Source: an uncultured Rikenella sp. (GTDB lineage Bacteria > Bacteroidota > Bacteroidia > Bacteroidales > Rikenellaceae). From it: a stretch of DNA of 37,254 nucleotides. The stretch lies in contig NZ_CANQYJ010000008.1 in assembly GCF_947628055.1 (NCBI RefSeq), forward strand, positions 1 through 37,254, read 5' to 3'. The notes below the pieces were generated by a model, which searched no databases, was not told where the DNA came from, and saw nothing but the letters and a program-made list of their open reading frames with translations. The position numbers and the translations under genes are program-made. This document shows, in pieces, positions 29,602 through 37,254 of the stretch (position 1 is the stretch's first letter; each line of letters starts with the position of its first letter).

Positions 29602-30591
29602 ATGGAAACAGTAGTCAGCGGCATCCGCTCGACCGGCAATCTGCACTTAGGCAACTATTTCGGCGCCCTGCGCAACTTTATCAAGATGCAGGACGCAGCG
29701 AACTGCTACTTCTTCATCGCCGATTACCACTCGCTCACCACCCATCCCGACCCTACGGCGCTTCACGGCAACGTGCGCGACATCCTGGCCGAATACCTCG
29801 CCGCCGGTCTCGATCCCGAGAAATCGGCCATCTTCATCCAGAGCGACCAGCCGCAGGTGGCCGAGCTCTACCTGCTGCTCAACATGCACGCCTACGTGGG
29901 CGAATTGGAGCGCACCGCATCGTTCAAGGAAAAAATGCGCAAACACTCGGATAATGTCAACGCCGGGCTGCTCACTTACCCGACTTTGATGGCGGCGGAC
30001 ATTCTGATCCATAAGGCCAATAAGGTGCCGGTCGGGAAAGACCAGGAACAGCACTTAGAGATAACCCGCAAGTTCGCGCGGCGGTTCAACACCAAGTACG
30101 GGGTCGATTATTTTCCGGAGGCGGAACCGTACAATTTCGGGTCGGAGTTGGTGAAAGTGCCGGGGCTCGACGGCAGCGGCAAGATGGGCAAAAGCGAAGG
30201 GAACGGGATCTATCTGATCGACAGCGACAAGGATATTCGCAAAAAGGTGATGAAAGCGGTTACGGACAGCGGCCCGACAGTACCGAACTCGGAAATGCCG
30301 GAAGTGATCCGCAACATCTTCACCCTGCTGGAGATCGTCTCGGCACCGGATACCGTTCAATACTTTAAAGACAAATATGCCGACTGCTCGATCCGCTACG
30401 GCGACCTCAAGAAACAGCTGGCCGAAGATATTATCGCGACGGTAGCGCCGATCCGGGAACGGATTTTCGAGATACAGTCCGATGAAGCCTATCTTTCCGA
30501 AGTCGCCCGCATGGGGGCTGAGAAAGCGCAGGAGGATGCCGCGAAAACGGTGGCCGAGGTGCGCGAGATTATGGGGATCAAGCGGTTCTGA
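29602..30591 (+). CDS. trpS: Tryptophanyl-tRNA synthetase
   Basis: METVVSGIRSTGNLHLGNYFGALRNFIKMQD; HIGH-like HLGN and KMGKS motifs. Confidence 0.95.
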   Translation: METVVSGIRSTGNLHLGNYFGALRNFIKMQDAANCYFFIADYHSLTTHPDPTALHGNVRDILAEYLAAGLDPEKSAIFIQSDQPQVAELYLLLNMHAYVGELERTASFKEKMRKHSDNVNAGLLTYPTLMAADILIHKANKVPVGKDQEQHLEITRKFARRFNTKYGVDYFPEAEPYNFGSELVKVPGLDGSGKMGKSEGNGIYLIDSDKDIRKKVMKAVTDSGPTVPNSEMPEVIRNIFTLLEIVSAPDTVQYFKDKYADCSIRYGDLKKQLAEDIIATVAPIRERIFEIQSDEAYLSEVARMGAEKAQEDAAKTVAEVREIMGIKRF

Positions 30592-30614
30592 GCTCAGTTT
30601 TCCGATCCCAAACA

Positions 30615-30656
30615 AACTGCGCCCGGCAGCAAAAAGGCCGGGCGCAGTTCTTTTTT
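30615..30656 (+). terminator. Intrinsic terminator of trpS
   Basis: aactgcgcccggc/gccgggcgcagtt 13-bp perfect stem followed by ctttttt. Confidence 0.85.
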
Positions 30657-30670
30657 AACACCAAAGCCGG

Positions 30671-32629
30671 TTATTCCCCGACAACCTTCAGCAGATCCTG
30701 GACAATATCGTCCCCGTGGTGATCCCAGTAATGCGGGTTGACCACTCGCCCGTCCGGGCCGACGATCATGTAGTGCGGAATGCCGTTGATCCGATACTTC
30801 GCAGCCAGGATATTCCATTCGTCCGGTGTCAGGCGTATCTGCCGGCCCGTAATCTTGTTCTTTTCGATAAAGTCGGCGGCGCTTTTCTCCGGCGACTGAT
30901 CTGTCGAGGTGATGTAGACGAAATCCACCGGTTTCCCTTCCAATTTCTCTTTTATTTTCCAGCTTTCCATCATCCCCTGCCGGCAAGGGCCGCAGCCCAA
31001 GCCCCAGAAATCGACATAGACCACCCGGCCCCGATGCGGTCGCAGCAGGCTGTCCAGCAGCCGCTCGCCCCGGTCGGCCGGTACGTAAGGCCCCTCCTCC
31101 TCCGCGCCGGCCTCCGCTTTCGGCACCGGCCGCAAGGCATCGTTCGCATCCAGCAGCGTCTCGATGATATACGGCGTCGAAAAATGCGCCAGCACTTGCG
31201 CCCACTGCCGGTTCGGAATAAAAAATTTGTTGCGGTCACTGAAATAGTTGTGCATCCTCCGCGCCGCGATCAGGTCGTTCAGGAACGGCATCGGCCGCCC
31301 CCAATATGCGTCTCCGGCGGCATATATGTGGTCGATCCTCTGCATTACATTGAGGATATAAAAGCTGGTAACGTATTTATCCAACTTTTTATTGACGGCC
31401 TGGATCGCCCGGGCCGTCGCCGCACTGTCGCCCGGCACGGTGTAGAGTTCCCGTTCCAGGCTGTCGAACCGCGACATATCTTCCGGCGCGATCTCGAAAC
31501 CGGCCCGGAGCAAGTCTCGGCATCCCATCCGTCTCGGCCGTTCCCAATAGACCCGGCAGAACTCCAGCCGGTTGATCAGCATATCGTAATTTTTCGTCCC
31601 CAACAGCCGGGGGTCTTCCATCGGCAGCCGGCGGAAAAAGTCGAAGAATGCCGTATCGACCGGATTTTTCTCTTCCCGGTACAAAGCATAGAGCCCCAGT
31701 GTTTCGTAGCCGATCACGTAGGGTGTCCATCGGGCCAGAAACGCCCCTTTGCGGCTGATTCCGTTTTCGGCGATATACTTCGCTGTCGCTGCGGAATCCC
31801 GGGCGATCCGCTCGCCGACCCAATTGCGGATGCTGTCGGGTGTGGTTCGTATTATGAACATCGGATCCTCGCGCTCAAGCGGCGCATACAGGCCGTGCAG
31901 GGCACTCATCTCGCGGTTCACGCGTCCGTTGGTCCCCATAAACCAGACACTCCCCTTGCCCGAAAAGTTATAGCCAACCATCAGTGTGTCGCCCGGCACT
32001 ATGTAGAGGTAGTCATAGAAAACCTGGGAAAGATTGATATCTGTCATCAGCGGGTGACTTACCGGGACCGTGACTTCAAAGGTTCCGTCCGCGGCAATGT
32101 CCCCCACCACAGGAAAGTCTTCAAACATGAAGGTGTTGGAGGTGTAGATTTTGATCGTCCGCGGCATCGTCTCCGGCTTATAACCGTCCAGATAGCCGCG
32201 CACGACAGCGACTCCGTTGTGCAGGATGCTGTCTCCGCCCGGGTAGTCGATATCTTCGGCCGCCGGAATCCGATAGCTCGGGTCTGCAATCTGGCGACGG
32301 CTGTACGGGGTGAGTTTCTTCGGCGACAAACCGATCATCGCGGTGCTGTCTTTTGCATTCCACCGGGCATACAAGGTGGCCACCCGTTCTCCGCCGCGCT
32401 CCCGCAGCCGGATGGTGGTCACGGCGCCTTTGGTGCTAATCCCGTCGTAGTCCCAGAATGCGTTTTGCCAGATGGCAACGGCCGGGTGCAGCCCGTAGAC
32501 CCACTGCTGGCCGCCGTCGACGGTGTTCCAATTGCCTTGCAATGCGGCGGGGAGTTGCTGCGGAGCCGATGCACTCCGGGCCGTAACGGACACAAGAAGT
32601 GCCAGACAGCCTAAAAGAAGAGATTTCAT
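30671..32629 (-). CDS. TlpA-like thioredoxin-fold protein, secreted
   Basis: C-term VVYVDFWGLGCGPCRQGMMESWKIKEKL...YRINGIPHYMIVGPDGRVVNPHYWDHHG; signal peptide MKSLLLGCLALLVSVTARSA. Confidence 0.88.
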   Translation of the reverse strand: MKSLLLGCLALLVSVTARSASAPQQLPAALQGNWNTVDGGQQWVYGLHPAVAIWQNAFWDYDGISTKGAVTTIRLRERGGERVATLYARWNAKDSTAMIGLSPKKLTPYSRRQIADPSYRIPAAEDIDYPGGDSILHNGVAVVRGYLDGYKPETMPRTIKIYTSNTFMFEDFPVVGDIAADGTFEVTVPVSHPLMTDINLSQVFYDYLYIVPGDTLMVGYNFSGKGSVWFMGTNGRVNREMSALHGLYAPLEREDPMFIIRTTPDSIRNWVGERIARDSAATAKYIAENGISRKGAFLARWTPYVIGYETLGLYALYREEKNPVDTAFFDFFRRLPMEDPRLLGTKNYDMLINRLEFCRVYWERPRRMGCRDLLRAGFEIAPEDMSRFDSLERELYTVPGDSAATARAIQAVNKKLDKYVTSFYILNVMQRIDHIYAAGDAYWGRPMPFLNDLIAARRMHNYFSDRNKFFIPNRQWAQVLAHFSTPYIIETLLDANDALRPVPKAEAGAEEEGPYVPADRGERLLDSLLRPHRGRVVYVDFWGLGCGPCRQGMMESWKIKEKLEGKPVDFVYITSTDQSPEKSAADFIEKNKITGRQIRLTPDEWNILAAKYRINGIPHYMIVGPDGRVVNPHYWDHHGDDIVQDLLKVVGE

Positions 32630-32698
32630 GGCTTTTCAGAGTGTGGGTTTAGATTACCTGAAAGGTAGTGAATATTTTCTGAATAACGGAATGTTCTG

Positions 32699-33328
32699 TT
32701 ATATCTTCGGTCTTTTCCAGAAAAGGTAGGTTTTGTTCTCTGTCCCCTCGCGCAGCCGTCTGATATTTTTGCGGTGCGTAATCAGCAGTACGGCAGCGAC
32801 TGCAATCCCGAAAATGATTTTGTATGGCGAGTGGAACCCGTCGATGATCAGGATATAGACTGGGAAAAGTATGCCGCCGGTGATCGAGCCTAACGAAACG
32901 TAGTGTGTCGCCGCCAGCACGATCATGAATGTGGCGAGGCCCATCAACATCGGCACGGGGGCTATGCCGAGCATGCAGCCTGCCAAGGTGGCAACACCTT
33001 TGCCGCCTTTGAATCCGGCGAAAATGGGGAAGATATGTCCCAGTATGGCTGCTGCGGTCAGGCCGATTTTCATGAAAAAGAAGGGGTCTCCTTCCAGTCC
33101 GGTGATGTGGGCTAACATCACGGCGCCGTATCCTTTTGCTGCGTCGATGATGAATACGGGCAGGGCTGCCCGCCGCCCCAGCACGCGTAGGGTGTTGGTC
33201 GCTCCGGCATTGTGGCTGCCGTATTCGCGCACGTCGGTGCTGTAAAACCATTTGCCGATCCATACGGCGCTGGGTATGGATCCGAGCAGATAACTGACTA
33301 TTATCAGTATGCCAATCGTTAGCGTCAT
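32699..33328 (-). CDS. plsY: Acyl-phosphate glycerol-3-phosphate acyltransferase PlsY
   Basis: YLLGSIPSAVWIGKWFYSTDVREYGSHNAGATNTLRVLG; GFKGGKGVATL. Confidence 0.93.
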   Translation of the reverse strand: MTLTIGILIIVSYLLGSIPSAVWIGKWFYSTDVREYGSHNAGATNTLRVLGRRAALPVFIIDAAKGYGAVMLAHITGLEGDPFFFMKIGLTAAAILGHIFPIFAGFKGGKGVATLAGCMLGIAPVPMLMGLATFMIVLAATHYVSLGSITGGILFPVYILIIDGFHSPYKIIFGIAVAAVLLITHRKNIRRLREGTENKTYLFWKRPKI

Positions 33329-33380
33329 GCCCTATAACCCGTTTGATGTCTGTTTATTCGTTCATTTATTCACTACCCTT

Positions 33381-33657
33381 GTGTTTGAGGGTACTGTTCT
33401 CTTTGTGAACAAAGAGAACCAGAAAAACTTTCTGAGATGCTTGCGCATCTCTTGAGCCTGCCGGGTACCCTTGTTTTCGATTTGTCGGGGTGCGGGGAAT
33501 CGGGCCGACATCATAAGGTTCAGTACCTAATCGGCCCGATTCCCGCGCCCCGAACCAAACTCAATGCAAGAGGACTGCGGAGCGTAAGGAGTAGCGCAGC
33601 TATCTGAAAGTCTTTTGGGTACCTTTTCTTCAGAAAAGGTACGGTTCCCTCCAATAA
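33381..33657 (-). repeat. Composite intergenic repeat, copy C
   Basis: 36-bp identity with copy B (33571-33606), 23-24-bp-arm palindrome (33485-33553), terminal hairpins 33396-33419 and 33619-33642. Confidence 0.88.
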
Positions 33658-33725
33658 GGCAAAGAATAAACGAACGAATAACAGACACAAAATTAGGAAA
33701 ATGGGAGGGAATCGCAAAAAATACT

Positions 33726-33733
33726 TAAATTTG
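33726..33733 (+). promoter_or_regulatory. -7 box TAAATTTG upstream of FtsX-like permease
   Basis: TAnnTTTG consensus, 25 bp before ATG 33758. Confidence 0.4.
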
Positions 33734-33757
33734 GCAGTCGCCGTTGTGCCCTCATAT

Positions 33758-35005
33758 ATGTTTAAGAAATCACTATTCACCCTCGGCCAGATTTACCGGA
33801 GTTGGCAGACGGCCATCGAAAGCGTCGTGATCAACAAGCTCCGCACCGGGCTCTCCCTGTCCGGCATCACCATCGGCATTTTCGCCATCATCACCGTCTT
33901 CACCCTCGTCGACTCGATGGAGATCAAAATCCGCGACAACGTCAACTCGCTCGGCAGCAACACCCTCTACATCGGCAAATGGCCCTGGGACGGCGGCGGC
34001 CAGTGGTGGAAATACTACAACCGGCCCCAGGTAAGCCTCAGCGAATACCACGAACTGCGCACCCTGCTTCCCCAAGCCCAAGCCATCGCTTTCGCCACCA
34101 CTTTCACACGCACCGTCAAAAACGGCTCCAACTACGTCGACAACACCTCCGTAATCGGAGCCACCTACGAATACGACCGGATGCGCAAGAGCGACATCGG
34201 CAGCGGACGCTACTTCACCCCGTATGAATCCGAACACGGCTCCCGGGTAGTCATTATCGGCCACATCGTAGCCGAAAAACTCTTTCCCGGCGAAAATCCC
34301 ATAGGCAAGGATATCCGGATTGGAGGCACCCGGCTGACGGTGATCGGCGTATTCGACAAAGCCGGGGACGACATGATGGGGATGAGCATGGACGCCAATG
34401 TGCTGATTCCGCTGGCCCTGGCCCGTAATTTCGTGAACCTGCACTGGGCCGGCACCGAGATGATCGTCAAAGGGCCCGACGGAGGCGACGTGCAGGAACT
34501 CAAGGCGGAAGTCGGAGCCATTATGCGCCGCCTCAGGCGGCTCAGCCCGCAGACCGAGGACAATTTCGCCGTCAACGAAATGAGCATTCTGAGCAATCAG
34601 CTGGACTCCATGTTCCGGCAGATCAACTTCGCCGGAGGCATTATCGGTCTGTTTTCGATCCTGGTCGGCGGCTTCGGCGTAGCGAACATCATGTTCGTCT
34701 CCGTCCGGGAACGAACCACCCAGATCGGCATTCAGAAAGCATTGGGGGCGAGGCCTTATTTCATTTTATTCCAATTTGTTTTCGAGGCGGTGATCCTCTC
34801 GGTTGCAGGAGGGGCCATCGGGTTGCTGCTGATCTTCTTCGGCGTACTGATCGTCAACAGTGTCAGCGACTTCACCGTGGTGCTGACTTTCGGCAATATC
34901 GTACTGGGGTTAGCTATTTCGTCGGCGGTAGGAGCCGTGGCAGGATTTTTCCCGGCATGGAGCGCAGCCCGCATGGAGCCGGTCAAAGCCATTTATCACA
35001 CCTGA
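33758..35005 (+). CDS. MacB/FtsX-like ABC transporter permease
   Basis: AIESVVINKLRTGLSLSGITIGIFAIITVFTLVDSM; FSILVGGFGVANIMFVSVRERTTQIGIQKALGARPYFILFQFVFEAVILS. Confidence 0.92.
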   Translation: MFKKSLFTLGQIYRSWQTAIESVVINKLRTGLSLSGITIGIFAIITVFTLVDSMEIKIRDNVNSLGSNTLYIGKWPWDGGGQWWKYYNRPQVSLSEYHELRTLLPQAQAIAFATTFTRTVKNGSNYVDNTSVIGATYEYDRMRKSDIGSGRYFTPYESEHGSRVVIIGHIVAEKLFPGENPIGKDIRIGGTRLTVIGVFDKAGDDMMGMSMDANVLIPLALARNFVNLHWAGTEMIVKGPDGGDVQELKAEVGAIMRRLRRLSPQTEDNFAVNEMSILSNQLDSMFRQINFAGGIIGLFSILVGGFGVANIMFVSVRERTTQIGIQKALGARPYFILFQFVFEAVILSVAGGAIGLLLIFFGVLIVNSVSDFTVVLTFGNIVLGLAISSAVGAVAGFFPAWSAARMEPVKAIYHT

Positions 35006-35164
35006 TTCCGGAGGCGAAGCAGTCGGCTGCACTGCATCTCCGCTTGTGCGGATTGCGAACATTCGCCGGCAAACGAAAAATAGGGCCGGACGATGTCGAT
35101 TGTACCATCCATTTTCATGCGTTCGCAAATGTTCCGGAAATATCGTCTGCTGTTTCCCTCTGTC

Positions 35165-35280
35165 GGGCCGGCGGTGCCGCCGGGCACGCGAGCCGGGTCG
35201 TAACTTTCAGACTGCGGGCTCGTTATTAACTGTAGGTTTATTTTTAGCCTTTGCAAGCGACCTCCCCGTATCAGGATAGA
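35165..35280. repeat. Fragment F of the intergenic repeat family
   Basis: ctgcgggctcgttattaactgtaggttt (35212-35239) is the reverse complement of copy A (28 bp); gcctttgcaagcgacctccc matches 27803-27823 with two substitutions. Confidence 0.7.
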
Positions 35281-35331
35281 AGCTTTTCCGGACGAGAGAA
35301 TGGAGACTCGACAGCAAGCATCATCTTCGTG

Positions 35332-35871
35332 CTACGGAATGAATTGTTTCATCTCGGCGACGAATCCGCGGAACCAATCGACATCGTCATCATCGACCGG
35401 GAAAAAGCCACCAGGCAGGTCAGACCAGGGAACGACCGCTACGGAAGCCAGCTCGTTGTCCCGGATATGCAAGGTGTCGTTAGTGATGGCCTGCTGCCAG
35501 TCGTCGCTGTTGGCCAAGGCCAGCTGGGCGGCAATCTCCGTCCGTACTTGCTCGAGGGTCACGCCTGCGGGAAGCAGGAAAAAATGGCAACTCGCATTTT
35601 GCGGATTAGTAAAAGAGACCGTCGGTTCGGCAGGCAGTGTAAAGCCAGTTTCCTCCAGAAATTCACGCCGGGCGCCTGCTATACGTGCCTCTTTCGGAGA
35701 CCGCCCCGCTTGGTCTTGCGGACTCAGGCCTCCGCCTGGGAAGCAGCATTTCTTCGGCCCGTGAACAATCGCTCCCCCGGAACCTTTTCCCTGAAAAAAA
35801 TTGCTGTGAGCATTTTTGGTGAACACGAGTACCGATGTACCGTCGTAAACAGTTGCATAAACTTGTGGCAT
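35332..35871 (-). CDS. NUDIX hydrolase domain protein
   Basis: Nudix-like GGGLSP...GARREFLEETGF. Confidence 0.85.
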   Translation of the reverse strand: MPQVYATVYDGTSVLVFTKNAHSNFFQGKGSGGAIVHGPKKCCFPGGGLSPQDQAGRSPKEARIAGARREFLEETGFTLPAEPTVSFTNPQNASCHFFLLPAGVTLEQVRTEIAAQLALANSDDWQQAITNDTLHIRDNELASVAVVPWSDLPGGFFPVDDDDVDWFRGFVAEMKQFIP

Positions 35872-35905
35872 GGTGGTTGATTTTTAACGGTTTGTACAAA
35901 ACGGA

Positions 35906-36316
35906 TTACAGATGCAGAATTTGGTTTCGGTTGGCCCCTTTTCGGTAGGAGATGTGCACCCACCGGTAGTGCGCCTCGTCGATCAGCTGGTCGAAAGCGA
36001 TCTTTTCCGCTTTCTGCATCTCGACGATCTTGTCGAACAACATCCGGTTCTTTCGGGGTTCTCCGGCGTTCAGGTCGGCGGCTTCGCCTTTCAAGTGTTG
36101 TGAGGTCGGAACTCCGCCCACGGCAGCGTTCAGCGCCGGACAGCGGTAGCCGCTGTTCACTGCGATGGCCTGGCCCCAACCCTCGCGGACGGGGTCGAGC
36201 AAGTCTTCGATCAGCATGCGGAGCCTCTCGCGGATCTCGGGCGAAGGGGTATTGTCGATCCCCCGAGACCGGGCGGTTGACGACGCGCAGAGTTCTTCGA
36301 CCGTGAAATATTTCAT
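35906..36316 (-). CDS. Peptidase M15A-like D-Ala-D-Ala carboxypeptidase / endolysin-like
   Basis: NSGYRCPALNAAVGGVPTSQHLKGEAADL ... RWVHISY zinc ligands. Confidence 0.88.
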   Translation of the reverse strand: MKYFTVEELCASSTARSRGIDNTPSPEIRERLRMLIEDLLDPVREGWGQAIAVNSGYRCPALNAAVGGVPTSQHLKGEAADLNAGEPRKNRMLFDKIVEMQKAEKIAFDQLIDEAHYRWVHISYRKGANRNQILHL

Positions 36317-36339
36317 GACAATAGGTTTTTAGTGTGGGT

Positions 36340-36696
36340 TTACTTCTTCTTGGTTTCCGGAACAAACAGGATGATTGCCGTTTCGGAATTCTCATACAGG
36401 ATATGCGATGACTCTTTCCCCGGCCCGTCGTCTTTAAAGCGGAATGTTTTTTCGGCATATCGGAACCGGCCGTCAGGATCGGGAACGGTTCCGGTAGCCA
36501 GCTCGATCAGTTGCAGCGCTTCGTCGAATGTCGCTTCAATGGTGACCGGTTTTGATTTTTCCGTAGCTTCCTCCAAAGTTGTCCGAAGGGTTTCGACAGT
36601 TTTCTTGTCGATCGTCCGGCTGTGAGCCGGTGTACCGCAGTTCAGGCAGAGAATCCCTGTAACGAGCAGCATCAGGTGTGAAATCAAGGTTTTCAT
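36340..36696 (-). CDS. Small hypothetical secreted/lipoprotein
   Basis: MKTLISHLMLLVTGILCLNCGTPA signal with lipobox-like Cys; good ORF between neighbours. Confidence 0.6.
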   Translation of the reverse strand: MKTLISHLMLLVTGILCLNCGTPAHSRTIDKKTVETLRTTLEEATEKSKPVTIEATFDEALQLIELATGTVPDPDGRFRYAEKTFRFKDDGPGKESSHILYENSETAIILFVPETKKK

Positions 36697-36717
36697 TGGT
36701 GTCGCGGGGTTTAAGTG

Positions 36718-36948
36718 TCAAAGGTTTACGTGACTTTTTTTGTCTAAGTTCCGCCAGGCGGCCTGCACTTTCTGCAATTCGTTCAAGGCCTGCGCGGATT
36801 CGCGGCGCATCAGGGAGAGCTTCCGGCCGCAGTTGGAACAGGTGAAATTTCCTGACGGGCCGAGCAGGTCGGAAATCGTAACGGGAATCAGGGTGCCGCA
36901 GTCCGGACACGGGATTCCGGTCTTGCGGTCGATGGGCAGTGTGTTCAT
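36718..36948 (-). CDS. Small zinc-ribbon protein
   Basis: CPDCGTLIPV...FTCSNCGRKLSL double CxxC. Confidence 0.7.
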   Translation of the reverse strand: MNTLPIDRKTGIPCPDCGTLIPVTISDLLGPSGNFTCSNCGRKLSLMRRESAQALNELQKVQAAWRNLDKKSHVNL

Positions 36949-37129
36949 AATTCGTTGTTTTCAGGTGTATGGTAATAGTATGTCTATCTGCCAAAGAATG
37001 GCCAAGCTGCTGCGGGAGGTGTATAATTACCGTAATTTTATGGCCTCGAGCCGGGTGTCGCTCCGCTTGGGGTGGCTCCGGGGCGTCATCGGGAGATTAC
37101 GGCCGAACCCCACCGCACAAGGCCACCCG

Positions 37130-37254
37130 CTTCGCGGAATGACATTTTTTTCTTTGCCGCTCATGCCGCGGAGGCACTTTCTTTCTTGTGCGACCAAGAA
37201 CCGAGCAGCGTACCGAGAGCAGAGACCGCTTGCGGGCTATGCCGAGGCAGCGCG
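37130..37254 (+). repeat. Intergenic repeat copy E, truncated by window end
   Basis: ctttcttgtgcgaccaagaaccgagcagcgtaccgagagcagagaccgcttgcgggctatgccgaggcagcgcg matches 23998-24075 and 14266-14325. Confidence 0.8.

Noticed and set aside
30716-32614. 632-aa plus-strand ORF
   Set aside because: Antisense shadow of the TlpA-like gene, which has a signal peptide and CGPC motif.
27366-33606. CRISPR-like interpretation of the 36-bp identical repeat in B and C
   Set aside because: Only two copies 6 kb apart, inverted, with no regular spacers and no cas genes.

Overview
Bacteroidetes-like chromosomal window (TAnnTTTG-type -7 boxes, TonB/TolC/DUF4837/DUF4251 gene content, GC-rich coding). About 29 coding features are supported, plus one tRNA-Ala(GGC) and several strong intrinsic-terminator hairpins. 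Main gene blocks, left to right: AspT/YidE-type transporter (cut by window edge); outer-membrane protein; TolC-HlyD pair followed by a lone AAA ATPase and a DUF2262-like protein; S41 peptidase with a broken start; frameshifted NVEALA-type peptide plus propeller lipoprotein; ROK kinase; XRE regulator facing a collagen-like surface lipoprotein; LuxR regulator plus hemerythrin/RIC-like protein; DUF4837 lipoprotein; histidine kinase; rlmN; tRNA-Ala; tonB; DUF4251; efflux locus TolC-HlyD-(repeat)-permease-permease-(repeat)-TolC; trpS; TlpA-like thioredoxin; plsY; MacB/FtsX-like permease; NUDIX; and an M15 peptidase / small lipoprotein / zinc-ribbon cluster. The most unusual signal is noncoding. A family of modular intergenic repeats (about 14.1, 24.0-24.9, 27.3-27.8, 33.4-33.65, 35.2 and 37.1 kb) is built from shuffled hairpin modules. 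Stem sequences differ between copies but stay self-complementary, one about 80-bp module occurs in both orientations between short inverted repeats, and modules are cleanly present or absent between copies. Two copies interrupt one efflux locus.
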